DNA of 64,000 bases from Hedera helix (Eukaryota; Streptophyta; Magnoliopsida; Apiales; Araliaceae). The position numbers and the translations under genes are program-made. How positions within the stretch are numbered: position 1 is the first letter of the stretch; the number at the start of each line of letters is the position of its first letter. This document shows, piece after piece, positions 12,241 through 24,330 of the stretch. The notes beneath the pieces were generated by a model. The model made no database searches, had not been told where the DNA came from, and was given only the letters and a program-made list of their open reading frames with translations. The stretch lies in the NCBI GenBank assembly GCA_947179155.2, contig OX359267.1:45452292-45516291 (forward strand), in the 5' to 3' direction.

Positions 12241-13200
12241 CAGTTATACCATTCAGACTTTTTAATATTCCTAGTATGTTTATAAGGCTGATGAATTAGA
12301 TACTTAAACCTTTTATTGATAAGTTTGTGGTGGTTTACTTTGATGACATAATGGTTTATAGTAGTAATGAGTTGGATCATATAGAGCATTTACGACAAGT
12401 GTTTTCTATTTTGCTTGAGAATGAACTCTATATTAACCTAAAAAAGTGTATTTTTGTTGATAGCAAACTTCTCTTTTTGGACTTTGTAGTAGGTGCAAAT
12501 GGTATTTAGGATGATGAGGAGAAAATTCGAGAAATTTGGGAATGATTCGTTCTAAAAACTATAATGGAAGTGAGAAGTTGTTATGGGTTGACAAATTTTT
12601 ATAGGCATTTAATTTGTAATTTCAATACCATTATGGTTACTATAACTAATTGCATTAAGGGTAAGACTTTCCAGTGGACAGATGAGGCGAAACATAGTTT
12701 TGCTGAAATTAAGGAGAAGTTAACAACTGCCCTAATTCTTGTAGTACTAGATTTTTCCAAGGTGTTCAAAATTAAATGTGATGCCAGCATAGTGGGCGTT
12801 GGTAATGTGCTTTCCCAAGTAGGTCATCCTATTGCATTTCTTAACAAGAAACTTAATGAGGTGGGAAATAGTGGTGAATTTATGAGCATGAGTTTTTTGC
12901 TATTTTTTGAGCTTTGAAGACGTGGGAATCATATTTAGTCCTATAGGAATTTATCATCTATTCAAACCATCAATGTCTCAGGCATTTTAAAACCCAGAAA
13001 CATATAAATAAGATGCATGCATGTTAGGAAACTTGCTTGAAGCAATTTGCATGTGTGATTAAACATAAATCTGGAGCTATTAACAAGGTTACAGATGCAC
13101 TTAGTAGGTGTACTAATTTGTTGGCTATCTCTCAAATAGAAATTATTGGTTTTGATTACTTAAATGAATTGTGTTATTTAGATGATGATTTTTAGTATGT
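12241..13200 (+). pseudogene. Reverse transcriptase and RNase H remnant
   Basis: The frame at 12327-12509 shows VVVYFDDIMVYS, the RT active-site box (usually YLDDILVYS), followed by HLRQVFSILLENELYINLKK. After a stop, 12564-12900 continues with GLTNFYRHL, KGKTFQWTDEA and KIKCDASIVGVGNVLS, which are the end of RT and the start of RNase H. Up to about 13110, shifted readings include the KVTDALSR RNase H end. Stops at 12507 and 12915 and frame changes make it non-functional. Confidence 0.8.
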
Positions 13201-13309
13201 TTAGGAAAATTGTCAATGACATAATTCTAATAAGTACTTCCATATTTTAGAGGGGTTATAATTTAAAGGAAACTATCTTTGTGTTCCTAATACTTTCCTT
13301 AGAGAGCAT

Positions 13310-14060
13310 GTTATACAGGAGTTGTATAAATGCAAACTTAGTGCTCATTTAGGGTGTGATAAGACCATGTGTAGTGTGACTAAGAGATATTATTGGCCTA
13401 GGCTCAAGCAATATCCTGAACGAATTGTTCATAGTTATAGTATCTATCAGTTTGTCAAAAGCCATATTAAAAATACCAGTCTTTATATGCTTTTGCTAGT
13501 GTGCTAAAAGATATATGGGTGGATCTCAGTATGAATTTTATTTTGGGTCTTCCTCGAATACAAAAAGGGAATTATTTTATATTTGTGGGGGTTGACATGT
13601 TTTCAAAGATGGTGCATTTTATTCCTTGCAAAAAAACTTATGATGTTGTTCATATTGCTAAGTTATTTTTTCAGAGGTGATTGTTTTAGATTAAGTGCCA
13701 ATTTCAATTATTTTGGATCGTGATTCTAAATTCCTAGTTTCCTTTTGAATTACTTTACAGAGTCGTTTTGAAACTCATCTAAAATACAGTAGTGCAACTC
13801 ATCCTAAGATCGGGGGCCAGACTGAAGTCATGAATCGTACCTTTGGTAATATGATTCGTTCTATTTATGGTAGGAAGATTAGACAATGGGAATTAGCTAT
13901 TAGGTATGCTAAATTTGCTTACAACAGTGCAGTTCATAATTCTCATGGTATGTCCCCTTTCAACGTTGTTTACAGGAAATAATCTAAGCATGTGTTGGAT
14001 TTGGTGCATTTGCCTAAGAAAACAGGGTTTAGCGGAACAACTGTGACTATGGCTAAAGTG
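13310..14060 (+). pseudogene. Integrase remnant of the gypsy element
   Basis: ELYKCKLSAHLGCDKT and VTKRYYWPRLKQ (13319-13415) correspond to the H-C-C-C zinc region. WVDLSMNFILGLPR and FSKMVHFIPCKKTYD (13515-13640) match the start of the catalytic core. Shifted frames then carry a decayed remainder up to about 14060, and a KEIKHKKYGPF-type C-terminal piece follows near 14190-14290. Several stops are present. Confidence 0.75.
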
Positions 14061-14376
14061 TCAAATTTTTAAGTTTGGAGATTATAAAAGACAAGTATAA
14101 AGCTGCTGCTGATTTGGGTAAGCGGTTTTAGGTTGGTAATGAAATGATGATGTTTTTGCATAAGGAGACATTTTTTCCTGGTAAACAGCACGAGATCAAA
14201 CATAAGAAATATGGTCCTTTTCGTATTTTGGAAAGGATTAATGATAATGCGTTTGTACTCGATTTGCCGTCTGATATGAGTGTTTCTTTGACTTTCAACG
14301 TGTGTCCGATTTAACAACATATTTTCCTCCAATTGTCATTGGTTATCCAGGTCATACCTCGGGGATGAATTTTTTC

Positions 14377-14389
14377 AAAGGGGGAAAGA
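14377..14389 (+). promoter_or_regulatory. Polypurine tract
   Basis: AAAGGGGGAAAGA lies immediately before the 3' LTR, the expected place for plus-strand priming. Confidence 0.8.
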
Positions 14390-14390
14390 C

Positions 14391-14868
14391 TGATGCAACA
14401 AAAGAATTGGAAACTAATTCGCAAGGTGAGTTGGAATAGGAGTTTACGTCGGGTAAACTTTAAAAAGGCATAGCTTTTGATCCATGTAGAGTTACGAGAC
14501 CCATAATATATTAAATTAAAGCTCTCGACGAGATCTACAAGACTCATAACCTTTGGCCATGATATATATCGATTTAAGCCTGAAAAAAACTATTTAAAGG
14601 GGTTTTATCATTAGTTAAAGTTTGGTTAAACTTGGAGTTTTTTTTTAAAAAATTTTCAGTATTTTGCTGTTATCTTTTCTAATTAGAATTGGAAAGTGTT
14701 CAAAATTATAAATATGTTATTTTAGCTTTTTGAAAGTATTTTTTTAACAATTATTATCAATAATATCGTGTTTCTTTTCTTGGAGAATTCTTTACTTTCT
14801 CTTGTGCGTAACGATTGGTCAACCTTGGTGTTAGTAGGTTAAACTAATAGTTATATTCCGCTGGATCA
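14391..14868 (+). repeat. 3' LTR of the gypsy element
   Basis: 478 bases, TGATGCAACAAA to CTGGATCA, the partner of 10990-11474. The next bases (AATTA) are the right copy of the target-site duplication. Confidence 0.9.
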
Positions 14869-17800
14869 AATTAATTTGAATAGTTATGAAGTCAAACTCA
14901 CTTGGGAATAGTCAAAACTTAAAGATTTCTTACATCGAATGGAGATAAAGAATAATTAATTGATTAATAATACTTCTTCTGTTCTAGATTATAAACTTAG
15001 TATTAACTTTTAAAAATTAATTTGAGACTTTTTAAAATTCAAAATTTAAATGATTCATTAAAAAGTATGAAATAATTAAGTTTCCAATGAATAGTACTTC
15101 TTATATAGTAGACAATAGTCGTCATTGTATTGATTAAAATTAAAGAAATTCATGTTAATTTTGAGTTTTAAAATATTTGAAGTGTTACTGGTGAAACCTA
15201 ATCCGAATTTTAATTCAAAAGTTATTCTAAAATTACCCAAAAGATAATTGTGCCTGTTACCAATTTTTTTGAAATTAATACACTATTTATTACATGTAAA
15301 TATATTGCAATTTAATTTTTCATATTCTATTATTTTTTTTATAAATGATCGAATAAAATTTATTATTGAGATGTATCCCTAGCTCAATAAAGTTGGATTA
15401 AGACTTATTAGAAAGCTTGTAAATTTTGAAACAAGGAGCATATTAATTTATGTGGAACTTCAATGGGGTGCTAGTGGGATAAAAAAAACCAAACAAAAAA
15501 TTGACGTCAATTTAATGGAATTTAAATTGTTATATACTCCACTTGATAATTTTTTTTTTTTTTTATAAATAGTTTAATCGATTGAAATATATTAAAATTA
15601 TAAAATGTTATAAATGACAAAAAAATTATAAAATAAATAATTAAAAAGACATTTCTTTCAAATAGAATAATAGATAATCTGAAAAGGACCAATTATAGCA
15701 TCAATCAGTGAACACTATATAAGTTGACGTCGATTTCATGGAATTTAAATCTAGAAATAAACTTTTTGTATATATTTTCTCAATCGTCTCATTCATGAGG
15801 AGGGTCCATTTACATAAACAAAAAGTCGTGATCTAATTGTAATAGTGGTTATGTATTTTATTATGAAATTAACTATGTAATTAAAAGTACAGTTTGATTT
15901 AGTTTTAAAAAAACGTGATTCAACTTTTCTATTCATATTAAGATTAGTCCTATCGAAATTTGTATTAATTAAATATTATTTAAATTTAAAAATATTTTTA
16001 TTTTTAATAGGAATAAAAAAAATTAAAAAAAAAAGAATTTTTTCTTTCCTATACTATGCAAATTTATAATAATTAAATATATACTATCTAAATTTGTAAA
16101 GTATCAAAAAAAAAAAAAAATCTTTAATAGAAAAATTAACTCCTGAGAGAATTTTTATTTTTGATTTTACAAATTAAATTATAATTTTTTTATCACAATT
16201 TTATGTAATTAATTAAGATAAACATTATATTATATAGTGCCTAAATTTATTAAAACATGAAATTATATCAAATCACACAATTAATTGTATTAATAATAAT
16301 ATATGTGAAGTTTTTAAAAACCTAATAACTATAAAATTTGTTAAAAAATTATAGTGAATTCATTAGTAATTAATTGTTATAACTAAATTAAAATTTATTA
16401 AAACTTATATTTTATATTTCTATTAAGATTAGAATTTTAAGTAAATTTTGTTAATATAAACACTTAATATAGAATTATAAATAAAATTTAAATAATTATT
16501 TTTTTATAATTATAACTAAATAAATATCCATACCATTTAAAGAGTGAACTTGTAATATTATATTTCAAAAGGTAGGATTTTCAAAAAATAAAAATAAAAA
16601 GTCACACATATTATTGCTAGCGTTGGTCCCCATCCGTCAACCCTAAATTTAAGAATGATAGGTTAAAGTAAAGAATGACAGGCTAAAGAATAGACTAAAG
16701 GGCCTTTAAGTTCTACCCAACTTTCAAAGTTGTCCACAATTTTTTGTACCCAAGATTGAATTTTTTTTGTTTTTTCTCCAAAAAGAGAAAGAAATTATAT
16801 TACTGAAATGTCTCCTAATTCAAAAGGTACGTAGAACCATCGACCAGGAGATGACATTTGTCCATATTATGATATATAACTGTCCATATTTCTTTTACGA
16901 ACATGACCGGAATTTTCACAATTAATAACAAATATTCCAGTAGTCTGCACAATTAATGACAAATATTCCTAAATTGACAAATTTTATTCAGTTGGGTCCT
17001 AAGTTTTAGACACGTACAAGGCATGTGCATGACAAAATGCACTATCAAAATCAGATCCATTTAAATAAAATAATAAATGAAAAGTAATTTAATTTTTTGG
17101 ATGATTATTCAATTTAATAAATAATTAATTAAAAATTTATAAAATAATTAAATTAAGTAGTAATAAACTTGATGGTCAAATAGAAATAAAAACAGGAAAG
17201 CAATAAAATTAATGAATTTCAGAAAAACAAACACCGAATAATGAAGGGCTTACAAATTTTTACTCTCATTTGGAGATGTGTATCAATGACGACTTTATAG
17301 TAATGAAAAGAAAAACAAATCTTAGTCAACATACTTAATTTAAGTTAATATAAGAATGATGCTCCACAGTTTCAAATCAATCCATTTTCCCAACGAGGGA
17401 TGCAACACTTTGAAGAAATCTCTCTTAAATTCATCTGAAATTAGACAATGAATAAAATAGAATAAAAATCACACAATAAATCCATAATTTTTATAGGGGA
17501 TGCGGCTATAGAAAAAGTATGTCTATTAATGACTTTCAAATTTCTCTGCTAGCCAACATAAATATAACAAACACCGAGTCATTTGGCCTGATGATATCAC
17601 CACTCTTTTGCAAAAACAAAAAGTATGGGTTCAATTTCCCCTCCCCCAAATTAACAAAAGAAAAATAATAATAAAAAAAAATCATGTAACAAAAATTTAG
17701 AGGGAAAAAAGAAGAAAGAAAAAGCTGTGGAAGCCCTAATCGTCATTGCTAGATTCAACGTGTATGTGGTTGAGGCAGACCATTCAATATTTGTGTAAGT

Positions 17801-17940
17801 ACTAACTCAAACGAAGGAGTGTTCATGTCACAAGAAAGATGCAATGATACTTTATAAAGCTGACACGGGGTCTAAAGAGAATTTTGGTTTAATTGATTGT
17901 TCCGGGGAATAATTTTTTTGACTAGAGTACATTTTGTATT
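14869..17940. repeat. Intergenic DNA duplicated at 53560-53830 and 57300-60680
   Basis: No gene. About 14890-15200 continues the unit sequence interrupted by the gypsy element and matches 53560-53830 and 42020-42280. About 16030-17915 aligns with 57304-60670, including a run just before 17915 that reads CGACACGGGGTCTAAAG in the other copy. The second copy is interrupted by a hAT-like element (57923-58627) and other insertions. The conserved stretches show no shared reading frame. Confidence 0.65.
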
Positions 17941-18180
17941 CTAAATTTTACATCATTGTTGTGTTTTACACTTTAGATTGAAAACGGTGCTTAAGTGTAC
18001 CTCAAAATTCATTTTACCTAAACAAAATGCACTTTTCACACTTAATCGGTCAAAAGTGATCGATTGTACCTGTAAATCCGTTTTCAAAAGGTAAAACTGG
18101 TATAATATGTTTAAAAAAATTAAAAAAAAACTCAACTCTCACTTTTCTGTTCATCTTCTTCCTGTAACAAAAGATTTCAT

Positions 18181-18540
18181 CTTTCTTTCTACAAACCCAT
18201 ACTAAATTCAGCACGCTTCTCATCAGTTGATGCGTACATGGCATCCAAACGCTCATAAATATGTTCAAGAGCTTTTCCACCACCATCTTCCTAAAGAAAA
18301 CAAAGGAATATAAATTTCTTTAATCAATACTCTTGTAAAGGCATAGTTCCCATTTCCCCAACTATGATATTTTTCAGTTAAATACAAACCTAACTAGAAA
18401 AGGCTTCAGTTTCTTTTTCTAATTTCAACCTCTCCACATCACAATTTATCACAGCCTCAAGCGAAGACATATCATAAGCTTCAATTTCCCTTACGAGATG
18501 AAAAATATCCATATGTTCTAGAATTGGAAGTTCTGCCAGA
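18181..18540 (-). pseudogene. ABCF-type (GCN20-like) ATPase gene fragment
   Basis: Two exon-like pieces on the minus strand. The first, 18540-18392, reads ILEHMDIFHLVREIEAYDMS and continues SLEAVINCDVERLKLEKE. The second, from 18290, reads EDGGGKALEHIYERLDAM and YASTDEKRAEF. These closely resemble the linker helices in the first ATPase domain of plant ABCF proteins (known for the ABCF1/GCN20 family; not searched here). The interval 18391-18291 begins GT and ends TTTAG like a retained intron, so this is a genomic fragment and not a processed copy. A TAG stop sits at the end of the first piece, the second runs into a stop after FSMGL, and no Walker or signature motif is present. It is a non-functional fragment. 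Confidence 0.65.
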
Positions 18541-19375
18541 GTATGAATCGTCTCCCCTTCGACGCGATTTCACTGAGTACAACCCATCATTTTTCTAATC
18601 CTATTTCTCCTAATCTCAATCTTATCCCCCAAATCACAAAACCCTTGATGCTCGTCGAATTCGATCTATCAACTAAACTCTCCGTCAAAACTCGAGAACC
18701 TCATCCAATCGTGAAATTGATTCACATATCTATCAACTGAGATCTGTAAGCCCTAATTCTCCCACAAATCTATCTTTATACTCTTTTTATATAATTCATA
18801 TTCATATATTTTTGTGTGTATTTTATATGTGTGTGAGTGAAAATAGAGTAAAAGATATGTTCGTTGTTCATGGTGGCATTACTGATGATGACCAATGCAT
18901 CGCAGTGCATCGTTAGTGAGATCAAGTACATCAAATCAAAAATACAAAGCTGACGATCTAGTTCCTTTTTACGTCAACAAAGTCGGGCCTTTTAATGTTT
19001 TTATAGGGCTTCTGATTTCATAATCTTTAACTATATGTTTTTGGTTTAGATTTATCAATATGTTGAGGTCCTGGGTGTTTTTGTGAATGCCAAAGTTGGA
19101 TCTTAGTAAAATTTAAGATTCTTGCTAATTTAATGCTTATTGAACCCGGGCTATTTTGATTTGTATATTGAATTTAATATGTAAACTATGTCATTCCCAA
19201 CACAAATATGATTTCAGCAGTATTGGGGTAAGGGTCGTGAGGGGGTGTATTGATTTTGCTGATAAGAATGAATTTTATTATATTTTTATCCCTTAATTCT
19301 TAGTTTTTACAATTATTTTGTGTTTAACTATATTTATTATTTATTTTTATTTGATTTTATAGGAAAAATAGGCGA
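18541..19375. other. Unassigned DNA, no gene
   Basis: A 65-codon open frame at 18543-18740 has a Pro/Ser/Thr-rich translation that I do not recognise, and no splice or promoter context. The remainder is AT-rich and may include the outer part of the following gypsy LTR. Confidence 0.4.
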
Positions 19376-20145
19376 AATGGCAAAATGATAATTTCTGGCA
19401 AAGTGAGGCAGCTGCGTTAGAACAACTGCGTGAGAAAGTGGAGAAGCTATTCCGGTGTTAAATTTTGAAAATATTGAAAACAGTATGCTATGAGGGCACC
19501 CGCATGGAATAGTGACGCAGTTGTGCCAGTCGAAGCAGCTGCGTGGAAAATTGAAGCAGCTGCGCTGATACTTGAAAACGAATTGGCTGGGAACAGTAGC
19601 TAACTATGCAACTGCATGGAGTATTGAGGCAACTACGCCAGTCGGCGTTAGTAAAAAATGCGCCTTTTAGGTTAAGGATTGTTTATGTAACTATAAATAA
19701 ATGATGCTAGACACAATTAGAGGAGGATTCACACATTCATTCATTCATGAAGAGTATTATGCAGAGCATGTCATGCTAAATTTTTCAGTTTAATTCTAGG
19801 AAATTTCAAATTCAATTATGGTTAATGGTCAAATCAATTCTCGCATGTTGACTAGCTAATAAATAAGCATAACAGTTTTTACACGATGGTCAAAAATTCA
19901 TCGAGGAAAAATTGTTTATACTTTTATAGTATGATATTGGTAATTAGTGTTTAGATATCACTATTATAATTAATTTAAAACTCCCTCTTTATTATTTGCT
20001 ATTATTTATTGTTGAAAACATTAGGATAAATTAAAAACAATATTACTCTATGTAGGATCGACCCTTGCTTCTCATTATACTGAATTTTGTGTTCATAGAG
20101 TAAAAGTAAGATTTTAATTTTGGAGTGTTAACGACAGCTTCCCAA
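19376..20145 (+). repeat. Probable 5' LTR/leader of Athila-like element
   Basis: This stretch precedes a tRNA-Asp-type primer-binding site and carries several spaced copies of a GCAGCTGCGT-like motif (about 19408-19660), a TATAAATA box near 19692 and a degenerate leader. The start of the LTR was not located and the 3' LTR is missing, so the limits are approximate. Confidence 0.45.
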
Positions 20146-20148
20146 ATT

Positions 20149-20168
20149 TTGGCGTCATTTCCCTGGAG
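20149..20168 (+). promoter_or_regulatory. Primer-binding site, tRNA-Asp type (degenerate)
   Basis: TTTGGCGTCATTTCCCTGGA corresponds to the TTTGGCGCCGTTGCCGGGGA site characteristic of Athila/Tat gypsy elements, with several transitions. Confidence 0.65.
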
Positions 20169-20210
20169 TATTTATTTGTTTTTATTTATTCTTTATTTTT
20201 CTTTTCATTT

Positions 20211-21450
20211 TATGACTCGATCCTTTCAATTTGGTGAATTGAATTTTGATCCAGAATTAGAGAAAACTGCAAAAAAGGCTAAGGAAAGAAACTTGTCAAA
20301 CCAGAAGCTAAATTACAGGCTCAGAAGAAGATGGTTTGACAAGTGATTCAGAAGAAAAAAAAATGGTTGCTCCTAATAGCAACATGACTTTAAAAGAGTT
20401 GGTTACTCCTAATTTACACCAAAAACTATTATGCATAAAATATCCTACTTTAGATGCTGCTTTTGAATTAAAATCAAGACTAATTCATCTTTTGCCTACC
20501 TTTCGTGGTCTCCCATTTGAAGATCCATACAAGCATTTAAAAGAGTTTCATGTGGCGTGCTCCACCATGAAGCCACAATGAGTAATGGAAGAATAAATAA
20601 AGCTAAGGGCTTTTCCCTTCTCATTGACGGATTTAGCAAAGGAATGGTTATACTATCTTCCTTCAGGATCAATTCAGTCATGAAACGATATGAAGATGTT
20701 GTTCTTAGACAAGTATTTTCCTGCTTCAAGAGTTACCAACATAAGGAAAGAGATATGTGGAATAAGACAATTCAATGGGGAAACTCGCTATGAGTATTGG
20801 GAAAGATTCAAGAAATTGTGTTCTAGCTGTCTACCACATCAAATTGATGACCAACACTTGATTCAATACTTCTATGAGGGACTGTTATCAATGGATAGGA
20901 GTATGACTGATGCTGCAAGTAGAGGAGCGTTGGTCGATAAAACTCAAAAGGATGTAAGGAATTTAATTGTAAACATGGCAGTCAATTCATAACAATATGG
21001 AACAAGGATGGACCATACACTAAAAAAGGGCGAATGAGGTGAGCACGGGTAATATTGAACGCCAAACTTCTGACTTAACTGTTATGGTTCGTCAGATGAT
21101 TGCAGAGAATATGCCAGTTGCAAGGACTTGTGGAATATGTTTGTCGTCGGGCCATTCTACGGATACTTGTCCCACACTATAAGAAAATGACACTGTTGAA
21201 CAAGCTAATACAATTGGGAATTTTCAGGGACAACCTCAGAAAAGATATGATCCTATGCTAACACTTACAATCCAAGATAGTGGGATCATCATAATCAAAG
21301 CTATGGAGGAAACATGCCATCAATGCAGAATGTTTTTCCAAACAGACAGCAATGCTTTCAACCAACCCAAAAGTAATACCAACCTAGACAAAAAGTGCTT
21401 ACTAATTATAGGACACCTCTTAAGGATATGTTTAAGGCTTTTATGACCCT
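20211..21450 (+). pseudogene. Gag of Athila/Tat-type gypsy element, broken
   Basis: Readings in shifted frames give the gag sequence in order: TLKELVTP and FELKSRLIHLLPTF (20336-20581), FPFSLTDLAKEWLYYLPSGS (about 20605-20665), PASRVTNIRKEICGIRQF and YEYWERFKKLCSSC (20690-20990), then the zinc knuckle CGICLSSGHSTDTC (about 21130-21171). Stops after KPQ (20581) and NS (20992) and at least two frame changes break it. Gag packages the element RNA; here it is only a relic. Confidence 0.85.
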
Positions 21451-21528
21451 AACACACTAGGCAAGAGACAAATACTTTCATCCATAGTTTGAAGAATCAG
21501 ACGATTAGACTCTCAAGGCTCAGGGAAG

Positions 21529-22343
21529 TTGACCTATCAAATAGTGGTCAATCCGATAAAGAATGCAAGTGCCATAACTTTAAGGAGTGAAAAGCAGTTA
21601 GATTCACCAAAAACTACCGTGGAACTTGATGAGGATAGTGCAAATGAGATAATGTCTCAGCAATTCTTTAAAGAAAGCTGCCCCCTAAGTGTAAAGATTC
21701 AGGTATGTTCATTATTCTATGCAAAATAAGTAAGACCAATTTTTTAAAAACCATGCTAGATTTATGAACATTTATTAATGTCATGCCATTATCTATTTAT
21801 GCTTTTTAACATTTAGGTATTTTGAAATGAACTGGTGTTATTATTCAATTGGTTGATTGTACTAACACTTACCCTGAAGGGGTAATTGAAGATATGTTGG
21901 TACAGGTGAATGAATTGATATTTCTAGCAAATTTTTACATTGTAGTTATGGATGATGATATATCTCCAAATCCTGCACATATTCTATTAGGGAGGTTGTT
22001 CTTGAAAATAGCCAAAACAATGATTGATGTGCACAATGGGACTTTAACCATAGAGTTTGATGGAGAAACGATTCAATTTAATATATATGAAGCCATCAGG
22101 TACCCTAATGATATTAATCCTATTTTTTCCATTGGTATAATTGACTTCTTGGTGCAGAAATCTTTTGAGCTAACACATAAGAAAAGCTTTGAGGTTACTA
22201 TCAAAAATAACTTGGATTTGGACAAAGAAGAAGAAATTAAGCAAATTCTAAAATTGAAGGATACAATAGTTGCATTGCATTTTTTACCAAAAAATTCAAA
22301 TAGATATGCAGTATTTTCCATTCAGTTACCCGTTACTAATTAA
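21529..22343 (+). pseudogene. Protease region of Athila/Tat-type element
   Basis: NASAITLRSEKQL (about 21555-21600) is the usual linker before the protease. The 164-codon frame from 21849 contains VIEDMLVQVNELIFLANFYI, HILLGRLFLKIAKT and NGTLTIEFDGETIQFN, the standard Athila/Tat protease and C-terminal pattern. The piece between the two is interrupted, and the aspartic-protease active site is not recognisable in frame. Confidence 0.8.
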
Positions 22344-22345
22344 AA

Positions 22346-23420
22346 TTGCTACATTATATTGTGCAGGCTCCTACATTGGAATTAAAGTCTTTACCAACCC
22401 GTTTGAAGTATGCATATCTAGGGAAGGATAACACACTACCAGTGATTATTGCCAATAATCTAATCAAAGTTCAAGAAGATAAATTGCTAAGAGTCTTAAA
22501 AGAGCACATAACAGTCTTCGGTTCGATAATTGCGGACATCAAAGGCATAAGTCCTGCCATATGTATGCATCAAATTCTTTTGGAAGAAGGATCCAAACAA
22601 ATGAGAGAATGATAAAGAAGACTGAATCCATTCATGATGGAGGTAGTGAAAAAAGAGATTCTAAAATTACTTGATATAAGTATAATCTACCACATTTTAG
22701 ACAGTCAATGGGTGAGTCCGGTGCAGGTAGTTCCAAAAAAATCTGGTATACCTGTAATTCAGAATGGTAATAATGAGTTAGTACCCACACGTATGCAAAC
22801 ATGATAGAGAATGTGCATTGATTACTAGAAATTGAACACTACAACTAAAAAAGATCATTTTCCTCTCTCTTTTATTGTTCAGATGTTTAAAAAAATTGCT
22901 GGTCATATTTATTATTATTTTTAAATGGTTTTTCAAGCTACAACCAAATTCTGATTGCACCAGAGGATTAGGAAAAGACTACCTTTACATGTTCGGTTGG
23001 TACATTTGCATTTCGTAGAATGTTCTTTGGACTTTGTAATGCACCAGGTACTTTTCAGAGATGTATGATAAGTATATTATTTGATTTCTTGAAAACTGTA
23101 TCGAAGTATTTATGGATGACTTCACACTATATGGTGATTCTTTGGATGCATGTTTAGATAATTTGACTCGTGTACTAAATAGATGCTTAGAAACTAATCT
23201 TATTTTTAATTAAAAAAAATTCCATTTTACGTTAGAGCAAGGTATAGTACTTTGACATGTAGTTTCAGCTAGGGGACTAGAAATGGATAAAGCTAAGATA
23301 GAAATTATTACTGACCTTACCATGCAAGTGTGCGGGAGATTTGTTCTTTCCTTGGTCATGCAGATTTCTATCACAGATTTATCAAGGACTTCTTGAAGAT
23401 AGCTTTGCCATTGTAAAATT
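22346..23420 (+). pseudogene. Reverse transcriptase of Athila/Tat-type element, 3'-truncated
   Basis: APTLELKSLPTRLKYAYLG and VLKEHITVFGSIIADIKGIS lead into the RT (to 22612). Shifted frames follow with MEVVKKEILKLLD and WVSPVQVVPKKSG. The active-site box is IEVFMDDFTLYGDSLDACLD (about 23100-23160), where MDD replaces the more usual Y-x-DD as in other Athila RTs. VVSARGLEMDKAKIEII follows. Homology stops near 23420 within the start of the RNase H linker. Many stops; no RNase H, integrase or 3' LTR seen. Confidence 0.85.
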
Positions 23421-23577
23421 GTAAATCTTAAGCTTATACTGATTTTCAATATTAATGAATTCATACTTTTGATCTATGAATACAGTTTTTCACTATATTC
23501 TAAGTCATGTTTAAATTCTTGCACTACATTAGCAAATTGATGATTTAGTTCAAACTATTGGTTTTGTTATCATCAAA
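23421..23577 (+). other. Copia-like 3' internal end
   Basis: AT-rich DNA ending in a TTGTTATCATCAAATAGGGGAG-type phrase. In plant SIRE/Maximus-type copia elements such a phrase lies just before the 3' LTR. This implies a copia element joined here to the broken gypsy RT. Confidence 0.4.
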
Positions 23578-23587
23578 TAGGGGAGAT

Positions 23588-24330
23588 TGTTAGTGTCTGC
23601 ATGATTAAATTTGATGATGACATAATGGTGTTATGAAATGATCAATGCTCAATGTCTATTTTTAAAAATGGTTTTTGTAAAGTCCTAATTTAATTCATAA
23701 TTGTACAAGGACTTAGTTTAAAAAAGATCAAACTTGTTAGGTTAATCTTTTAAGAAAATGTTTGTTGTATAGAGTATAAATCAAGAAGATCGTATTGTAA
23801 GAAGCCAAATCAAGATCGCATAGCGAGGCCAGATCGTATAATAGAAGCTGAATCGCACCGTATTACAAGAGCTAAATCAAGATCGCATAGTATGTACCAG
23901 ATTGTAGTACAAGTCAAGTCGTATTGCAAATTCAATTCATATTGAAGACATAATCGTATAGTAGAAGAGAGATCGTATAAGAATAACAAACATATTGAAA
24001 GTCTGATTTTGAATATATGATCAGTTCAGTTCGTAGAGTAAAAGCTGTTAGACTACTGACATTGGACGCACCACAGATTGAAGTGCCCAATGTAATCTTT
24101 CAAAATCCAAGGTAAAGTCTGAAAGTCAGAGTTGTTTATGTCTACTGGCTAAATTGACGTTGAAAAGTCAGTCAAAGGATTACTAAATTTGGAAACTTGA
24201 TAAGCTGACAGAGATGAAAGCTGTATTATCTAGCACCAAAATGCCCAATAGCAAATATATTTAGAATCGAGACATTTAACGAGGAACGACTAACTTACAA
24301 CGGGAAGATGTTAGTTCCCAAAGGCACACA
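23588..24330 (+). repeat. SIRE-like copia LTR start, plus orientation
   Basis: A purine tract (AGGGGAGAT) is followed by TGTTAG and TTTGATGATGACA, the typical start of SIRE/Maximus LTRs. Within it, GTAAAGTCC...AAGGACTTAG...GATCAAAC...GTTAGGTTAATCTT (23676-23749) recurs inverted at 26601-26686 and 26777-26848. From 23790 to 24020 there are many GATCGTA/GATCGCATAG-like words related to the hairpin motif further on. The right end is not definable; the sequence runs into an oppositely oriented copy near 24330. Confidence 0.5.

Larger units (their letters stand above)
10990..14868 (+). mobile_element. Ty3/gypsy LTR retrotransposon, chromovirus-like, decayed
   Basis: Two related LTRs (TG...CA ends) enclose a primer-binding site, a gag start, RT, RNase H and integrase relics, and a polypurine tract in the correct order. 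The flanking five bases are CATTA and AATTA. The sequence ATTAATTTG at the equivalent site of unit 3 (about 53350) represents the empty target, confirming insertion into unit DNA. Every domain carries stops or shifts and the protease region is missing, so the element cannot move by itself. The RT, RNase H and integrase wording resembles CRM/Del-type chromoviruses; lineage is inferred from memory of the family, without a search. Confidence 0.85.

Noticed and set aside
12599..12790. Minus-strand frame in the gypsy RNase H region
   Set aside because: Shadow of the plus-strand RT/RNase H relic.
14069..14547. Two minus frames near the 3' LTR (and 10964-11173 in the 5' LTR)
   Set aside because: They lie antisense to integrase and LTR sequence and translate to the same nonsense in both LTRs.
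20496..20729. Minus frame inside Athila-type gag (also 22073-22321, 22778-22960, 23210-23464)
   Set aside because: Antisense shadows of recognisable plus-strand gag, protease and RT sequence.
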